Shown piece after piece: positions 10,148 through 22,243 of a stretch of DNA of 64,000 bases (position 1 is the first letter of the stretch; every line of letters starts with the position of its first letter). The translations under genes and the position numbers were made by a program. The notes under the pieces were generated by a model, which saw only the letters and a list, made by a program, of their open reading frames with translations, was not told the origin of the DNA and did not search any database. Source of the DNA: Sepiola atlantica. Its lineage: Eukaryota; Mollusca; Cephalopoda; Sepiida; Sepiolidae. The DNA is taken from positions 105,506,083 through 105,570,082 of the forward strand of contig OY744532.1 in NCBI GenBank assembly GCA_963556195.1. Reading direction: 5' to 3'.

Positions 10148-11174
10148 ATTTAGCAAGTGCTAAATTTGTAACGATATGAATGAAATTGTTCTTATACAGT
10201 TCGCATTAACGTTTCCCAAAAGTCGAAAAGTTTTGAAACGTTTTTACAAGTTTTTCGTTTTAACAAAAGCCTTTAAACTGTCAATCTCATTTTGTGTCTT
10301 CTTTTTACTTTTGCATCGGGGGAACGTGTCCTTTACAAATGCGTGCGTGGGTGTGTTTTGAATGTGCTTCTACCGTAATTCTACACCTTTAAAATGTCTG
10401 TAATCTTTTTTCTCTTAACGTACGCAATTTTCGTGGTCTTGGTCACATACGCCGTTGTCGCAATTTTTACACTCTTATACGTTTATGGATGGGTGGATGT
10501 CTCTCTTATTCAGTATCAGGTGTGCCGTGATAACTTTTAAGAATGAAATTTACCTGTTAGATTTTCTTCGTCGTTTCTGCTGATTCGTTGCAGTTCATCA
10601 TCTTCTGATCGTCTAGTGTGTAGTATCTGTTTCCTGTGAATAAACTCTTTCATACGACAAAGAAAGACTGGAGACAGGTCTTGAGACAAGTTCAGGGGTT
10701 TCATTCATCCTTTTTTAGATAACACCTGGGAGAGAGACTGCCGTTGTTGTTCTAAGTTTCTGACTTAGCTAATTTAGAACTTCTGACTGGGTGAGGAGAG
10801 AGATGGGGTGAACTTATTTTCATCCTATCGGACTTAGCTTTGAGTTTCAAAGTATTGGAGCATGCTTTGGGACGGTCCACCCTGCTTCAAATCCGTAGAT
10901 AGACTCCTCAAAAACTATCGCTTTCCCACAGTCACAGGTGTAACATAATAGTTCCTTTGTCCGTCAACCAATCGTGTCACCATATTCACATTCGCTCTGT
11001 GTTCAACCCCTGCTGACCTCAAATCTTTGATCTCAGCCCAACTAGTCTATTCTGTTATTCCATGGAGAACGATTCATTCACCAAAATCTATGTCAGTTTA
11101 ACTCGCACTCAATTTATCAATTTCACCTAATTCACAATTCATACTGGTTGAAGTACACCTTTTCAAATATATAG
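10148..11174. other. Unassigned region
   Basis: No gene or repeat structure was resolved. The segment 10600-10870 has no coding capacity. Confidence 0.5.
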
Positions 11175-11360
11175 GGCCCCTCGTAATGTAACAAATTCAC
11201 CAAAACCGTATTGTGAAAAAGATGGTTAACAAACAAAAAATATTTTTTACAAATTTACATGAACAATTTTACAGTTTAGGTGTGAAAGATATTTTCAGTG
11301 GGTAACTTTTTTGTTAGAAAAGTTGAAAGTTTATGTATTTGTAGAATGTTCACTCGCCCT
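11175..11360 (+). repeat. Dispersed repeat W, copy 1
   Basis: This copy runs from AAATTCACCAAAACC through GAACAATTTTACAGTTTAGG to GTTGAAAGTTTATG. The same left and right blocks recur around the satellite at 12200-12880. It has no coding capacity. Confidence 0.7.
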
Positions 11361-11564
11361 GTTGCTGACTACAACTCCATGCAGAGCTCCCCCCCCCCAC
11401 CTGTAGGCTGTGAGTGGCGACCCGTGATGAAGACAGGATCCTGGTGGCTAAGTAATCCGTGGCTAGGTTTTCATAAACGATCATGTGACTTGTAACACTC
11501 AACTTCGACCCTTACTTTGGCTAGACGTCAGCAATGACCGGGTAAAAAGTCTTCAGAAATTCAC

Positions 11565-11690
11565 AATTCATAGTATCACCCACACTGAGGATTGAACCCT
11601 CAACCTTCAGAAGACTTCACCTAGAACTGAATTTTACTTAGTACTTTATCCGTTATGCCATGCGGTGTGAATAACCACTATTTATAGCTT
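11565..11690 (-). mobile_element. tRNA-like SINE fragment, second family
   Basis: On the minus strand GGCATAACGGATAAAGTACT resembles an A-box region and GAGGGTTCAATCCTCAG resembles a B-box. The 3' part (ACTGAGGATTGAA on the plus strand) recurs near 16435, so it is repetitive. It is not a plausible functional tRNA. Confidence 0.5.
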
Positions 11691-12107
11691 CTTTTGGGGG
11701 GGGGCTGATTTCAATCTGGCATTGAGTGATGTTTGTCACTTCACAACACATTGTTAAAAGAGTACTAAGCTGAATATTAGTCTAAATTCTACAGAGTGAT
11801 GGGTCGTCGATGTTGTGTGTTAACGTCGGGGGTTAACCATTTATAGCGTGGATTCTGGCTTGGATAACGGTCGCATCTTTGGCTGACAATTAATATAGTT
11901 ATCTATAGTGATATATGAAAAATGGATGAAAATGAATGATTCAAAATAGGGCACCTGCTTCTTCTTCTTTCGTGTGAATCAGATGATTCTGGTGTTGGCA
12001 TTAGTTTCCCCGGTGTTTTTCTAGATAGAAATCTTTCTGGAAAGACATTGGGTACTAAAGGGAACGACAACGAGAAGGTTGCCAACATCTCTAAGTGAAA
12101 GTGATAC

Positions 12108-12185
12108 TGTGGAACCGACTGGATTCGAACTTGGAACCCCCAAGTCTTCAGTCCGTGTCATTATCCACTTAACCACCGTCACCTT
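12108..12185 (-). mobile_element. tRNA-derived SINE head, copy 2
   Basis: It matches the SINE head at 6036-6114 (ACTGGATTCGAACTTGGAAC and CAGTCCGTGTCATTATCC on the plus strand). It lies directly beside dispersed repeat W. Confidence 0.6.
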
Positions 12186-12189
12186 CTAG

Positions 12190-12890
12190 CAAGTGCTAAA
12201 TTCACCAAACAGACACATGGTTAACAAACGACACATATTTATATCTTATATATTTATATATTATATATTTATATCTTATATATTTATATCTTATATATTT
12301 ATATCTTATATATTTATATATTATATATTATATATTATATCTTATATATTTATATATTATATATTTATATATTATATATTTATATATTATATATTTATAT
12401 ATTATATATTTATATATTTATATATTATATATTTATATATTATATATTTATATCTTATATATTTATATCTTATATATTTATATATTATATATTTATATAT
12501 TACATATTTATATATTACATATTTATATATTATATATTTATATATTATATATTTATATATTATATATTTATATATTACATATTTATATATTACATATTTA
12601 TATATTACATATTTATATATTATATATTTATATATTATATATTTATATATTATATATTTATATATTATATATTTATATATTATATATTTTTATATTATAT
12701 ATTTATATATTATATATTTATATATTATATATTTATATCTTATAATTATATATTTATATATTATATATTTATATATTATATATTTATATCTGAACAATTT
12801 TACAGTTTAGGTGTGAAAGATATTTTGAGTGAGTAAATAGTTTGTTCAAAAAGTTGAAAGTTCTTGTTTGTCGAATGTTCAGTGACGAAA
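12190..12890 (+). repeat. Dispersed repeat W, copy 2, interrupted by a satellite
   Basis: The left block (TTCACCAAACAGACACATGG) and the right block (GAACAATTTTACAGTTTAGG) correspond to copy 1. In copy 1 the two blocks are separated by only about 35 bases, here by about 555 bases of AT satellite. Confidence 0.7.
12236..12790. repeat. 15-bp-period AT satellite
   Basis: The unit is TATATTTATATATTA with C substitutions at a few positions, repeated about 37 times. Because 15 is a multiple of three the array stays open as a 205-residue reading frame of repeating IFIYY, which is an artefact and not a gene. Confidence 0.95.
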
Positions 12891-12954
12891 CGGTGTGTAC
12901 CTATGTTTGTTTTCTGTCTTTTTTTATTTCTATTTTCTTTCATTTGCTGGGGAC

Positions 12955-13465
12955 GGGGCATTCTTCCAAATGCCATATGATCACCCGCTATTTACAGACT
13001 CCAACCGAGAGCTCTTTTCAGGATTCTGGCTGTTCCCTTGAGTGCAGTTGTTTTGATTTCTCTTGCACTTGGTTCACCGGGTATACTTGCCAAATACTTT
13101 TTCAAGTTCTTCTTCATGAGTCCAGTGGCTCCTATGATAACTGGAATGATAGAGATCTCTTTGAGGTTCCAGTTTCTTTTCATATAATACATTAGACCCT
13201 GATATTTTGTTATTTTCTCCCTTTCAGCTCTATTTAGGCCCCCATCATTAGGGACACTGACCTCAACCGAAGTTGCCACTCTCTCTCTCTCTCTTGTTCC
13301 ATATGACAATGTCAGGTTTGACAGCTGCGTTTGTCAGATAAGTAGCTGTGGGGATTTCATGGTCATAATGGATGGTGTATGTCTCATTCCCCACAATTCT
13401 CTCAGGTAGATGTTCCCAGTGCCTGCTGCTACACCTGATATTCAGTTTCTTACAGATGGTCCAGT
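12955..13465 (-). pseudogene. 3' end of an R4/Dong-type LINE, second family
   Basis: Minus-strand frames read KPDIVIWNKRERE, then VEVSVPNDGG, YQGLMYYMKRNWN, IPVIIGATG and TARILKRALG. This is the C-terminal restriction-like endonuclease region of R2/R4/Dong-group LINEs, with the PD...D spacing of the nuclease core. The upstream part (ICKKLNIRC) is the zinc-binding linker. Frameshifts are present, including one in a CT-rich stretch near 13280. The sequence differs from the family at 19-23 kb. Confidence 0.75.
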
Positions 13466-16190
13466 GGAGTTAGTGTGAACATGCGTGTGTGAGTGAGGCA
13501 GTGTCGCATTATGTGTGCATTTATTTTCTTCTGTTTTGTCAGTGTGTGAATATGTGAACTTGTGTGAGTGAGTCAGTATTCATTTGTCTCTGTGTCAATG
13601 CATGTATATGCTGCCGTTTGTTAATGTGTGAGTTTGTGTGTGTGAGTTCAGGAAACGTTGTGCCTATGCGGCCTTTATCAGTATTTCTATCCCGCCCGAT
13701 CAATCTTTCAGTAATGAACACTTATCGAGATTCACCATTAATTTTCATTGGATAATCAACAAATATGATTATCCAATGAAATCGTTCTGTTTGTTAAAAT
13801 TGAGCATTGCTAATGGTGTTGTAATTCATTGAGTAAGTCTTTACCATCATTTCATTAATATAGATATTAACCATTTCCTTCAAATTACTAACATTAAAAC
13901 ACACTATAAGAATGAGGATAAAATAAACAAAAAAAATAATCATTAAAATCAACAAAAAATTGCTAAACTAGATATTTACACAAACAGAACATCCTTCATA
14001 AACACTTTCTGCAATTTGCACATTCATAATAATAAAGGTTCTTATTTGTGACCACTATACATTGTAAGGTGATTTTAAAGACTGTCCTGTAATTAAGCAT
14101 TTTCTTCAGATTAACAAAACCATAATATGGGTATAAAAAAGTTTATTAGCATTTACGAAATAAAAACTTATGGACGCACATAACAGTAAAATATACACGT
14201 TTCTATATTAATAACATTATAAGACAACTTTGTATATGTTTGTGTCTGTAACAATAAAGACTTGGATATTCGGCGACTGATGTTGGTAATTAGGTTTTTA
14301 GGATAGATTTTTTGTAAGCAGCTGACAATACACCTTAAATTTTGCCGTTTTGTTAGTGCGTGAATGTGTGCAAGTAGAGTAGTCGTTTGCTTCCCCGAAC
14401 CTCGAAGGTAATGTTATGCTCGTTGGGTGTCTTGTCTCTGCTGACTGGACTCTCTCTTCTGGATTTTTGGTTGTCGGCTTTTCTTGTTTTTATTAGGACT
14501 TGGTATTTGACAGTGGCTCGTTAACTTTATTGTTTTAAATGAGCGGGGATCATTTTTATTTGTTGAAAATGTAGAATTCGCACATTTATGGGAAATTCTG
14601 TTTGTCTATATTTCAGGGATGGCGAAAGAGAAAGAGTAAACAAAACGAACAGAGAAAGAAGGAGAGTAGCTTATACAAGCTGGTAACTTTTTACGTTTGT
14701 TTGCATCAAATCTCTAACTCTGCACACTATAATAAGGTGGTGTAGCCATGTACTATTATGCAGGGCTTAATAAAAATGACAACACGTGTATCTTATGAAA
14801 ATATAAGATGTAGCTTTATTTGTTGGTGACGATGAGGGTGGTGGTTGGAGAGGATTTGTGCACATGGAATCAGACGGTTGATTCTTCTCCGAGGCTCGAT
14901 CGTCAACTGACTTCTTTCAATTTTCGGTTGTTATTATACAACAATTTCGTGGCCACCTCGACAACCTCATTGAGGTTGCACTCGGTGACGGCTTGAACTC
15001 ATTTGACAATTCAACAAATCTGTCTATCTTTTCTTGGCATGATACAATTGCACCTGGTTAAATGGTCTTTAACCCTTCCGACATATCTCTTTCTTTTGAC
15101 ATTGGGTTCTTACCGTTTAAGTGATTCAACTGCAGGTGCATATCTTTTTGTCAACATGATTTTATATTATGACAATTGATCAGTCTTTGTCGCTTCTTCC
15201 GTTGCAGGTGTTTCATGTTTTGGTACAGTGTTTCTTATCAAAACTGACCTTCATCTCATCCGATAGTTGCCTCTTCCTGTGCAGGTGTTTGTCTGGTTGT
15301 GAGTTTTATTTTATTTTCAAGTAACTTTTTGGTCATCCGATAAGTATCTTATCTTTTGACAATCGCCAGGGGCATCTGTTTTATCAACAACCTTTCCGTA
15401 CACCGACTCGGATATGTAACAGCCAGACAACATGGACCCTATCACATGTAATGGGATCTGATTCGTTGTGTACAGTTGAAATTGGTTTGAGGAGTTGATG
15501 CCAGTTAAGTAGTCAATTGTTTAAAATTCGTTGGTTAGGGGTACATTTCTTACTGGCAAGTAAAGACGAGCTTTCTTCTTAATTCAACAAACCGTTTTTC
15601 TTAATTGAGTAAGCCATGGTAATTTTTGTATGACTGGGCTGGAGCAGAGAAAGTTGAAAGAAGAAGAAAGCTTGATCTTGGTTGATTAGTATGAATTCAA
15701 TAATAGTGAATAAACATAGAATATTTACAAAAGTGTGATATAACTTAACATCTCTGTTGAGTATGGCAGATGTGGTGAATCAGAACCTGGATCGAGTGGT
15801 AGAAATAGTCTTAACTTACCTCATCGCTTCAATAAAAGAGCACATCTCTGCCTGGCGTGCAGAACCTGGATGTGAGAAAGACAAGTGCATGCTGGAACAA
15901 GATCATTTATGCTTATTATAACACATAGTTCTATGTACACATATTTTTAATATCATAGATAAAACCTTTTCATTTTCGATAAAAAGAACCTTTCCAGTCT
16001 TTTTAGGTCAATTTACATCTGAGGTTTGGCTGCAATGTGTATGTGTGTATTACGAGGCGGGGAATTACTTTTTATTCACACTTTAACAAAAAAATAAAAT
16101 AGCTGATTTGTGTACAAATAAATCAAAATGCATTATGGGTGAATTTGATTTTGTAAAGGAACACATTTTTAAAGAGGAGACATACACACT
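13466..16190. other. Unassigned region
   Basis: No exon or well-defined element could be supported. The 14740-15900 portion has a more balanced base composition than its surroundings and could be non-coding sequence of a retroelement, but I found no second copy in the window. Confidence 0.4.
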
Positions 16191-16245
16191 GACTTGTATT
16201 ATGTGAATTATTTGGACTACTGTTCTGATCTTGAGTGTTATCCTC

Positions 16246-16282
16246 ACAACGTTTCGGCCGATGTAACCTCCGACCTTCTTCA
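16246..16282 (-). ncRNA. Hammerhead-like core motif
   Basis: The minus strand reads CTGAAGAA, then a hairpin pairing GGTCGG with TCGGCC through two wobble pairs, then GAAACGTTG. This resembles the CUGANGA / stem II / GAAA core of hammerhead ribozymes, which are known in the terminal repeats of Penelope-like elements. One core base differs (A for the usual U or C at CUGANGA context), and stems I and III were not resolved. Confidence 0.35.
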
Positions 16283-16469
16283 GGTGTATCTTCTCGAACT
16301 TGAACTCGGGAATCTGTATGGAATTTCGAACGAAACCCTTTATTTAATTCACGGTGGTAGATTACTCTTGTTCTGTCAGCCAGTACTGGGTAGAAGTCTT
16401 AAGTAATTTGCAATTATATTCTTAGTATCGCCCGCACTGAGGATTGAAGGAGGATGATTAAAGAGTATT

Positions 16470-16843
16470 GATTTACTCCTCTCCAGGAGTTAGGCACAAG
16501 GCCAGTTTTTATCCTACTCCCACAAGTAAGATGTGACCCGAGGTCGGGTCGGGAAAGTGGGGGTTGAAAAGCCAGCTCCCGAGAGGTGAGCACTTTGGCC
16601 ATTTAAAAATTGCCTGGGCAGCCTCGTCGGCATTCCCCCGGTAGGGGCGCCTCAGACAGTAAGCAATAAACTTACTCCTTCCCAAAGAGGGGAGGCAAAG
16701 GCTGGGAGGGTGGATCTCCTAGAACTGCACAGGACAGACACATTGACCGGCGTAAGTCAAGCCTCGAAGGCCAAGACAATACCAGTCTATGGGGTGTAGT
16801 ATCCATCGGAACAGATACTACACTTTGATCTTAGCCAAAAGGG
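16470..16843 (-). mobile_element. U2 snRNA-headed SINE, fullest copy
   Basis: Read on the minus strand it begins CCCTTTTGGCTAAGATC, continues with AAAGTGTAGTATCTGTTC, contains the internal block missing from the tandem copies, and ends AACTCCTGGAGAGGAGTAAA. A candidate short target duplication AAGAGTA lies at 16461-16467 and 16844-16850. Further copies are at 4184, 6131 and 62785. Confidence 0.85.
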
Positions 16844-17228
16844 AAGAGTAGCAGATGTAGTATGGGATAGAAATGGGGTAGAAAAACGGACACATGGAAG
16901 AGAGAGGGCAAAGATTGAAAGAGGAAAATGGGAAAGAGAAAGAGGAAATGTAGGATGGACAAGGTTAGGTTTAGGATGCATAGTGAGGACGGGAGAGGGA
17001 GGATTAGTAATGAGAGTAGGAAAGGGAGAATTGTCAAAGATATGATCTTTGGTGGTAGAAAATGTACGGCAAGGCTACAAGTTAAGGTGCAAAGCGGAAG
17101 TCTTAAATTTATTTATTGTTTTTTTTTTGTCTAATTTTTTGTTCATCAATTATTTTTCTTAATTCAGGAGGAGATCTTGTTTAAAAATGTTTCTTTTTTA
17201 TTATTATTTGTTTATAACCCTAACCCTA

Positions 17229-18719
17229 TGTTGGATAATGGCCCTGTGGGGTCGGACGCATCTTGAAGTGGACGCATGTGTGAGAGATCGTTTGGTTTGG
17301 CTTGCACGATTTAGTGCGGGTGAACCCGTACGGTCAAGTGCAAAATGAACTGGTTCTCACAGTCGGAGCTCATAAGTGTTGACAGGGTCACCACGTTGAC
17401 GAGACCTCAAGTCAAGGGTCACCTGTGCATAGGGGTTCTGTGACGTCACAGGCTTTTGTGTGGGAAACAGTTTTGTCAGTCTGGGTTTTGGAAGCAAGCC
17501 GAACAGACGATTTCTCTATGTAGTGTAGCAGTTACCTCCTCCTTTCAAAACATAACTGCACCGGTTGGCCGTTAGGTGTCGCTTTTTCACCAACAGGTGG
17601 CGCTGGAAAGCGGCACCAGAGTTATCTGCCCTTCGGACTATAAAACCAGGTGCAAATTCTCTCTCTTCTCTTCTGGTCAATTGGCCTCGGCAGAACAACG
17701 CTGACACTAGCACTCCGTCTCTCTCTTCTGTTCTTTACTCAACCAGCCTCGGCAGAAGACGCTGACACTAGCGCTCCGTTTCACTCTCTCTTGTCTTTTC
17801 AATTGGCCTCGGCAGAACGACGCTAATACACTAGTGCTTCGTCTCACGCTTTTCTCTTGAACTGGTCTCGGCATAACAACTACCAACACACGTTTCTTCC
17901 ATCAACATGTGGTCAAACAATGGTAAGAGTTCTCAACTCATTTTCTTTGTGTACGGCTTTCAAAGACTTTCCTCACGCCGGATTCATTTCTTCTTATACC
18001 TTTTTCAAGAACTGTTTTTCCATCGACACACATGCATACATCACACACTTCATCATTCCACGTACACTCACGTTCAATAAACGTTATTTGAACTACTTCA
18101 TTTTTGTTTATTAATTATTACTCTGTCTTTGCATGCAACATTGCTTGATTTACTGAACACGTTTATAATCGGGGGGACAAAACCCTCGATCCTAACAACC
18201 TCGATCCTAACAGTAGTCTTCAACATGATTAGGGGAATTAAATTCCCTAAGAGAATACAGGCATGAGATTCCTTCCTCCCCCCTTCTCGAATGGCTAGGA
18301 CTTAATTTAGGAAGTAACTATGATAAAGTAGTAATTTGGTCTCTTCCTCGACGTTAGTGAAGCATCTCCAGCGGCGACGACAACTGACGATTGAAATAAA
18401 AGAATCAAAAGTTTAAAAGATTGTTTGTCTCGTGAAAAGTGGTCTGAAGGTTTTTGTTGCAGACACAGCAGACGACATCGAGACACACCCCTCCACGCGA
18501 GGAAGAAGAAAAGATACGAGAAACTAGACGACATCGAGACGACACACCCTCCACGCAATGAGGAAAAAGAGAAGGTACGAGAAATTAAAAGGTATGCAAC
18601 ATATACATTTTTGGTGTTAAAAATGACCAGTTGTTTAAGCGAGAACTGCCACGGCCCATTCCAGGACTGGTATACAAAGCGAGAACTGCCACGGCCCATT
18701 CCGGGACGGCTATGCAACA
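17229..18719. mobile_element. Solo LTR X, copy 1, containing solo LTR Y
   Basis: The element begins TGTTGGA and ends TATGCAACA, with a perfect 4-base target duplication CCTA on both sides (17225-17228 and 18720-18723). It matches 46396-46989 apart from the nested insertion at 17524-18212 and tandem duplications near the right end (a unit of about 60 bases containing GACGACATCGAGAC and one of 39 bases containing AGCGAGAACTGCCACGGCCC). No protein-coding interior is present, so this is the product of LTR-LTR recombination. Confidence 0.8.
17524..18212 (+). mobile_element. Solo LTR Y nested in LTR X
   Basis: This 689-base insert starts TGTAGCAG and ends CCTAACA, with target duplication GTAG at 17520-17523 and 18213-18216. 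It has LTR-like signals in the right order: a TATA box (ACTATAAAACC) near 17638, three to four tandem copies of a 55-65-base unit containing CCTCGGCAGAA (17670-17880), and AATAAA near 18076. The absence of an interior and the flanking duplication mark it as a solo LTR. Confidence 0.75.
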
Positions 18720-18839
18720 CCTATACCTACCTGGTGTTACTCGGAATGCAGTTAAGTCATTTTAGTTTTTAATTTTTATTATCTCATACAGAAAAAGAGA
18801 TAAAATTTTATTTTAATGCGGGACAACTTTTTTTTTATA

Positions 18840-19095
18840 TTCGTCAATTAAAATATGAGTTATTCTCTTTGCTGATTTTGATTTTTAGGTCATAATTTAA
18901 AAAATGTTTCCATATTATAAGTTGTCCGGCAGGATTACATGCTATTTTTGATAAACTATACCAGAGTACATTATTATTGTGCTAATGACATGGTACAACA
19001 ACAACAAATGAAAAAAATTGGCTACTCAGAATCAAAGATAGATATGTCAGCTTAAATGCTATTTAGGTCCAACTTTTAAAATCTCACTTTATATG
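18840..19095. repeat. Dispersed repeat Z, copy 1
   Basis: This AT-rich block (ATATGAGTTATTC at the left, ATGCTATTTAGGTC near the right) recurs at 28725-28925, with shorter pieces at 49885-49965 and, inverted, at 31830-31880. It has no coding capacity. Confidence 0.65.
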
Positions 19096-19103
19096 TTAGA
19101 TTA

Positions 19104-19470
19104 TTATTTGTACTCACTAGGAGTTCTCACATAGGTCATCATCAGTGATTTCTCACTGATAATAACTGGTGGTGTTCCCTGGAGTCTGAGTGACAACAAG
19201 CCTCCCCAGAGTTCCAGTACTCTCCACCTCTTTTCGTTCACAACCGCAAAGGACTTTGCGGTATAACAACAGCCGTTAACCATTGATTTCTCGCTGGTAA
19301 CAACCATCTCTGGAATTTGGGCGGCAATAAGCCTCCCCAAAGTCCCAGTACTCTCTGCACTCTTCCAGTGGAGGTCTGGTCAGTGCTCTCCCTACTCGGT
19401 CTTCCAACCCTCCTTGACCCTACACGACAATTTTGTGTGATGTCAGCCGAGGTGGGTATCATTTTATTGG
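19104..19470 (-). repeat. 3' UTR of the R4/Dong-like LINE
   Basis: This block is shared with 22750-23110, 32339-32645 and, on the plus strand, 31360-31670. It stays mostly open in one frame (GGLLSLRLQG and SEKSMVNGCC recur), so it could be a C-terminal extension instead of a UTR. It ends close to GAACTCCTAGTGAGT. Confidence 0.7.
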
Positions 19471-19639
19471 GGGGAGACAGCTTATGATGTTACTTGCAGT
19501 TTCTGTTTCTTGGTTCACTCGGTGGTGTTTTTCTTGTGGTTTTGTTTTCTTCCTGTTGTAATTCTCATGTGACTGGTTACCATTCGTAGCTTATGCGGGT
19601 TGGTTTCCGCATTTGAGGGTTTTCCTTAAGATTGCAGCT

Positions 19640-20240
19640 GTGTTGATCATTGTATGGTCTCAGTGATCCCTGTGATTCCAATTTCTCCCAGTCTTTTTTT
19701 CAGGTTTTTAGGACTGTTCCTAGTGCTCCTACGAGTATTGGTATTATATTGACTTCCTTCATGCTCCATATTCCTTTCAGTTTTCTGGAAAGTTCTGTGT
19801 ATTTGCTTTGTTTTTCCGTCTCCTTGATCTTCACTCTATTGTCTGCTGGAACGATGAAGTCTACGATTTAGCAAGATCTTTCCTCATTGTCGATTATTAT
19901 GACATCGTTTTCCTTGCTTGTATGAGTTTATCTGTTTGTATCTCCATGTTCTAGAGGATTTTGTGTTTTTTGTTTTCCAGTGCTGTCTTTTATGTTTGTA
20001 CCATTTGTCTAAGTGTTCGAAATTCAATCGTTTACACAGTTCCCAGTGAACTGCTTTCCCCACACAGTCATGTCTGTTCTTATATTCTTTTGGGGCAAGT
20101 TTGCTGCATTCACTTTTTATATGATTTACTGTTTCGTCTCTTTATTCACACAGTCTGCATTTACTGTTTTCTTGGGTTCTATCTATTTTAAGTTTAATGT
20201 AGTTTGCCCTAATTGCATTGTTATGTGCAGCCATCAGTAA
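19640..20240 (-). pseudogene. Zinc-binding linker and restriction-like endonuclease of the LINE
   Basis: Minus-strand frames contain a cysteine/histidine linker followed by NHIKSECSKLA, then IVDFIVPADNRVKIKETEK and IIPILVGALGTV. This matches the R4/Dong-type C-terminus, where a PD...D motif forms the nuclease that nicks target DNA for target-primed reverse transcription. The corresponding part of the copy at 32745-33113 shows the PD-containing strand more clearly. Several frameshifts are present. Confidence 0.7.
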
Positions 20241-20320
20241 AGATTCCGTTTCTCTGTTCAGGTGTCCTTTTCTTAGCCATACCCATCTATTTTCGTTGGT
20301 TTCTTCTCTTGTCAGCCTTC

Positions 20321-21589
20321 TTAAGCGTCTATGTAGCTGTTTTTCTTCCCACTTTTCTTTTCTTGTCTTTTTGTTGGTGATTTTGGGACGGTGTCTCCTG
20401 CTGCGGTGATTAGCCTTTCCATATTCTGGCTTATGTATTTCTCCAGCTCTTTTTTTGTGTCTTCAACACAGTCTTCTATAATTACCAGTCCTCTTCCTCC
20501 TTCGTTTCTTTTTATGTAGTGTTTGTCAGTACTGTATTTTGAGTGTAGTGCGTTGTGCATGGTCATTAATTTTCTAGTCCTCTGGTCAAGGTGCCTGAGT
20601 TCTTCTTTAGTCCAGCCTATCAATGGCCCAGAGTATCTTATGATACTGCCCATGTGTTTATTCCTTTTACTAGATTTTTGCTATATAATTTCGTTTATAA
20701 GAGTTTTCTTGTTCTTCGTAAATATTTTTTCCCAATTTACTCTTTCATTTCTGTAGATTTGAACTCGGAAATATTTATATTGCTCCTCTTCACCTAGCGC
20801 TCCCATCTCGTCTTGGTTGGCGAATTTCATTTCCTCTGTCGTCTCTAGTTTTCCTCTTTTCATCTATAGCAGTGCACACTTTTCCATTCCGAATTCCATT
20901 TGAATGTCCTGACTGAAGATTCTGGTCATATTTATCAGCTATTCCAGTTCCTTTTTGCTTTTTGCAAATAGCTTCAGGTCGTCCATGTACATGAGGTGGT
21001 TTATTCTTTGTTCTGTGTCTGTAAACTTGTATCCGGCATCACATTTTGTTAGTATATAGTTGAGTGGCATCATGAATATCATAAATAGTAGTGGTGATAG
21101 AGAGTCTCCTTGTATTTTCATCTCTGTTAGTTCTAGTCTCCATGTTTCCATTGCTTTCTTAATGAAATTAATAATCCTGTTGGGTATCTTGTATATTTTA
21201 AAGCATTCAATTATCCATGCTTGGGGGATTCTGTCATAGGCTTTCTTGTAATCAATCCATGCCATGGATATGTTCTATTTTCTGCTTTTTACCTCCTTCA
21301 GGATCTTTTGATCTATTTATAGCAGATCATGCATCCCTCTTTTCCCTTTCCGGCATCCTTTTTGTTCTTCTGGGAGCAGTCCATGATTGTTCAGGGATTG
21401 GTAGATTTGTTCTCTCAGTTGTGCTGTTAGTATTTTCCACATTGTTGGTAAACCGGTTATTCGCCTGTAATTGCTTGAGATCGTTCTCTTTTGAGCATCT
21501 TTTTGTATTAGTGTTGTCCTTCCTTTGGTCATCCACTCTGGTACATCTGTTTTGTGTATACATCCTTTTAGTTTCTGTGCTAGGGTCAT
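20321..21589 (-). pseudogene. Reverse transcriptase of the R4/Dong-like LINE
   Basis: Three neighbouring minus-strand ORFs give the ordered RT landmarks: WMTKGRTTLIQKD and NYRRITGLP (fingers), AWIDYKKAYDRIP (motif A), QGDSLSPLLFMIF (motif B), HLMYMDDLKLFAK (motif C with YMDD), and then the thumb with RTRKLMTMHNALH and RNEGGRGLVIIEDC. Frameshifts near 21270 and 20870-20940 separate them. The catalytic aspartates are still encoded, but the gene cannot make one polypeptide. Confidence 0.85.
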
Positions 21590-21636
21590 GCACTTTTTAA
21601 ACCAGTATGCATGTATTCCATCGTGGCTTAGTTTTT

Positions 21637-22035
21637 TCAGTTTGCCATTTTCCCTAGTGTTGTCTTAATCGTTTCTTCATTAATGTCTGTTTTTGTTCCT
21701 TCTTCAATTTCCTGTAATTCATTTTTCATGTTTTTCAGCCATTTGCCATTTTTGTTGTATTTTTTTAGGTTTTCCCATATCTTGCTCCAGAAGTGTTTTG
21801 TCTCTGTCGGGTCGGGTTGTTCTGTTGTTGTTCGTTCTCCGTTTACGTTTTTGAAAAACTGGCTTTCATTGTTTTCAAAAGTCCTGTTCTGTTTGTGCTG
21901 TTCCGATTTGTATCTATATCGTCTCAGTCTTCCTTCAATTGCTGCTATCTTTTGTTTTAGTTCTTCATGTTTCTTATTTAGTCTTTCCTTATGATTCAGA
22001 TTTCTGCTCTTCCATCGTTTCCGGTTCTCTTTCAT
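21637..22035 (-). pseudogene. LINE ORF segment upstream of the RT
   Basis: This charged 132-residue ORF has NRTFENNESQFFKNVNG and then ETKHFWSKIWE. That is the usual spacer in this LINE type between the N-terminal domain and the RT, where an F/Y-x-N-E-x-x-F-Y segment precedes a FW-x-x-I-W motif. It is out of frame with its neighbours. Confidence 0.65.
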
Positions 22036-22243
22036 CCTGTTTACGATTTTTGCTTCTTTTCGAAGTTTGGTAGTCTTGGTTTCCAGTCTGATTTCCCATC
22101 CAGGTTTTGTCAGCCCATTCTTTTGGCCAGTCTATTTTTCTCTTTTTAGTTTCATACTTATTGATTTTGCTCCTGCATATATCAAGTTGTTTAGGTCTGT
22201 GATAGTATCTGTTTACTGTCTCTGTTTCAACTTTTAACGTCTT

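Noticed and set aside
10617..10632. GTGTAGTATCTGTTT, matching part of U2 snRNA
   Set aside because: The match is only about 15 bases, with no U2 head upstream and no SINE body downstream.
12193..12810. 205-residue ORF of repeating IFIYY
   Set aside because: The frame stays open only because the satellite unit is 15 bases. It has no coding signature.
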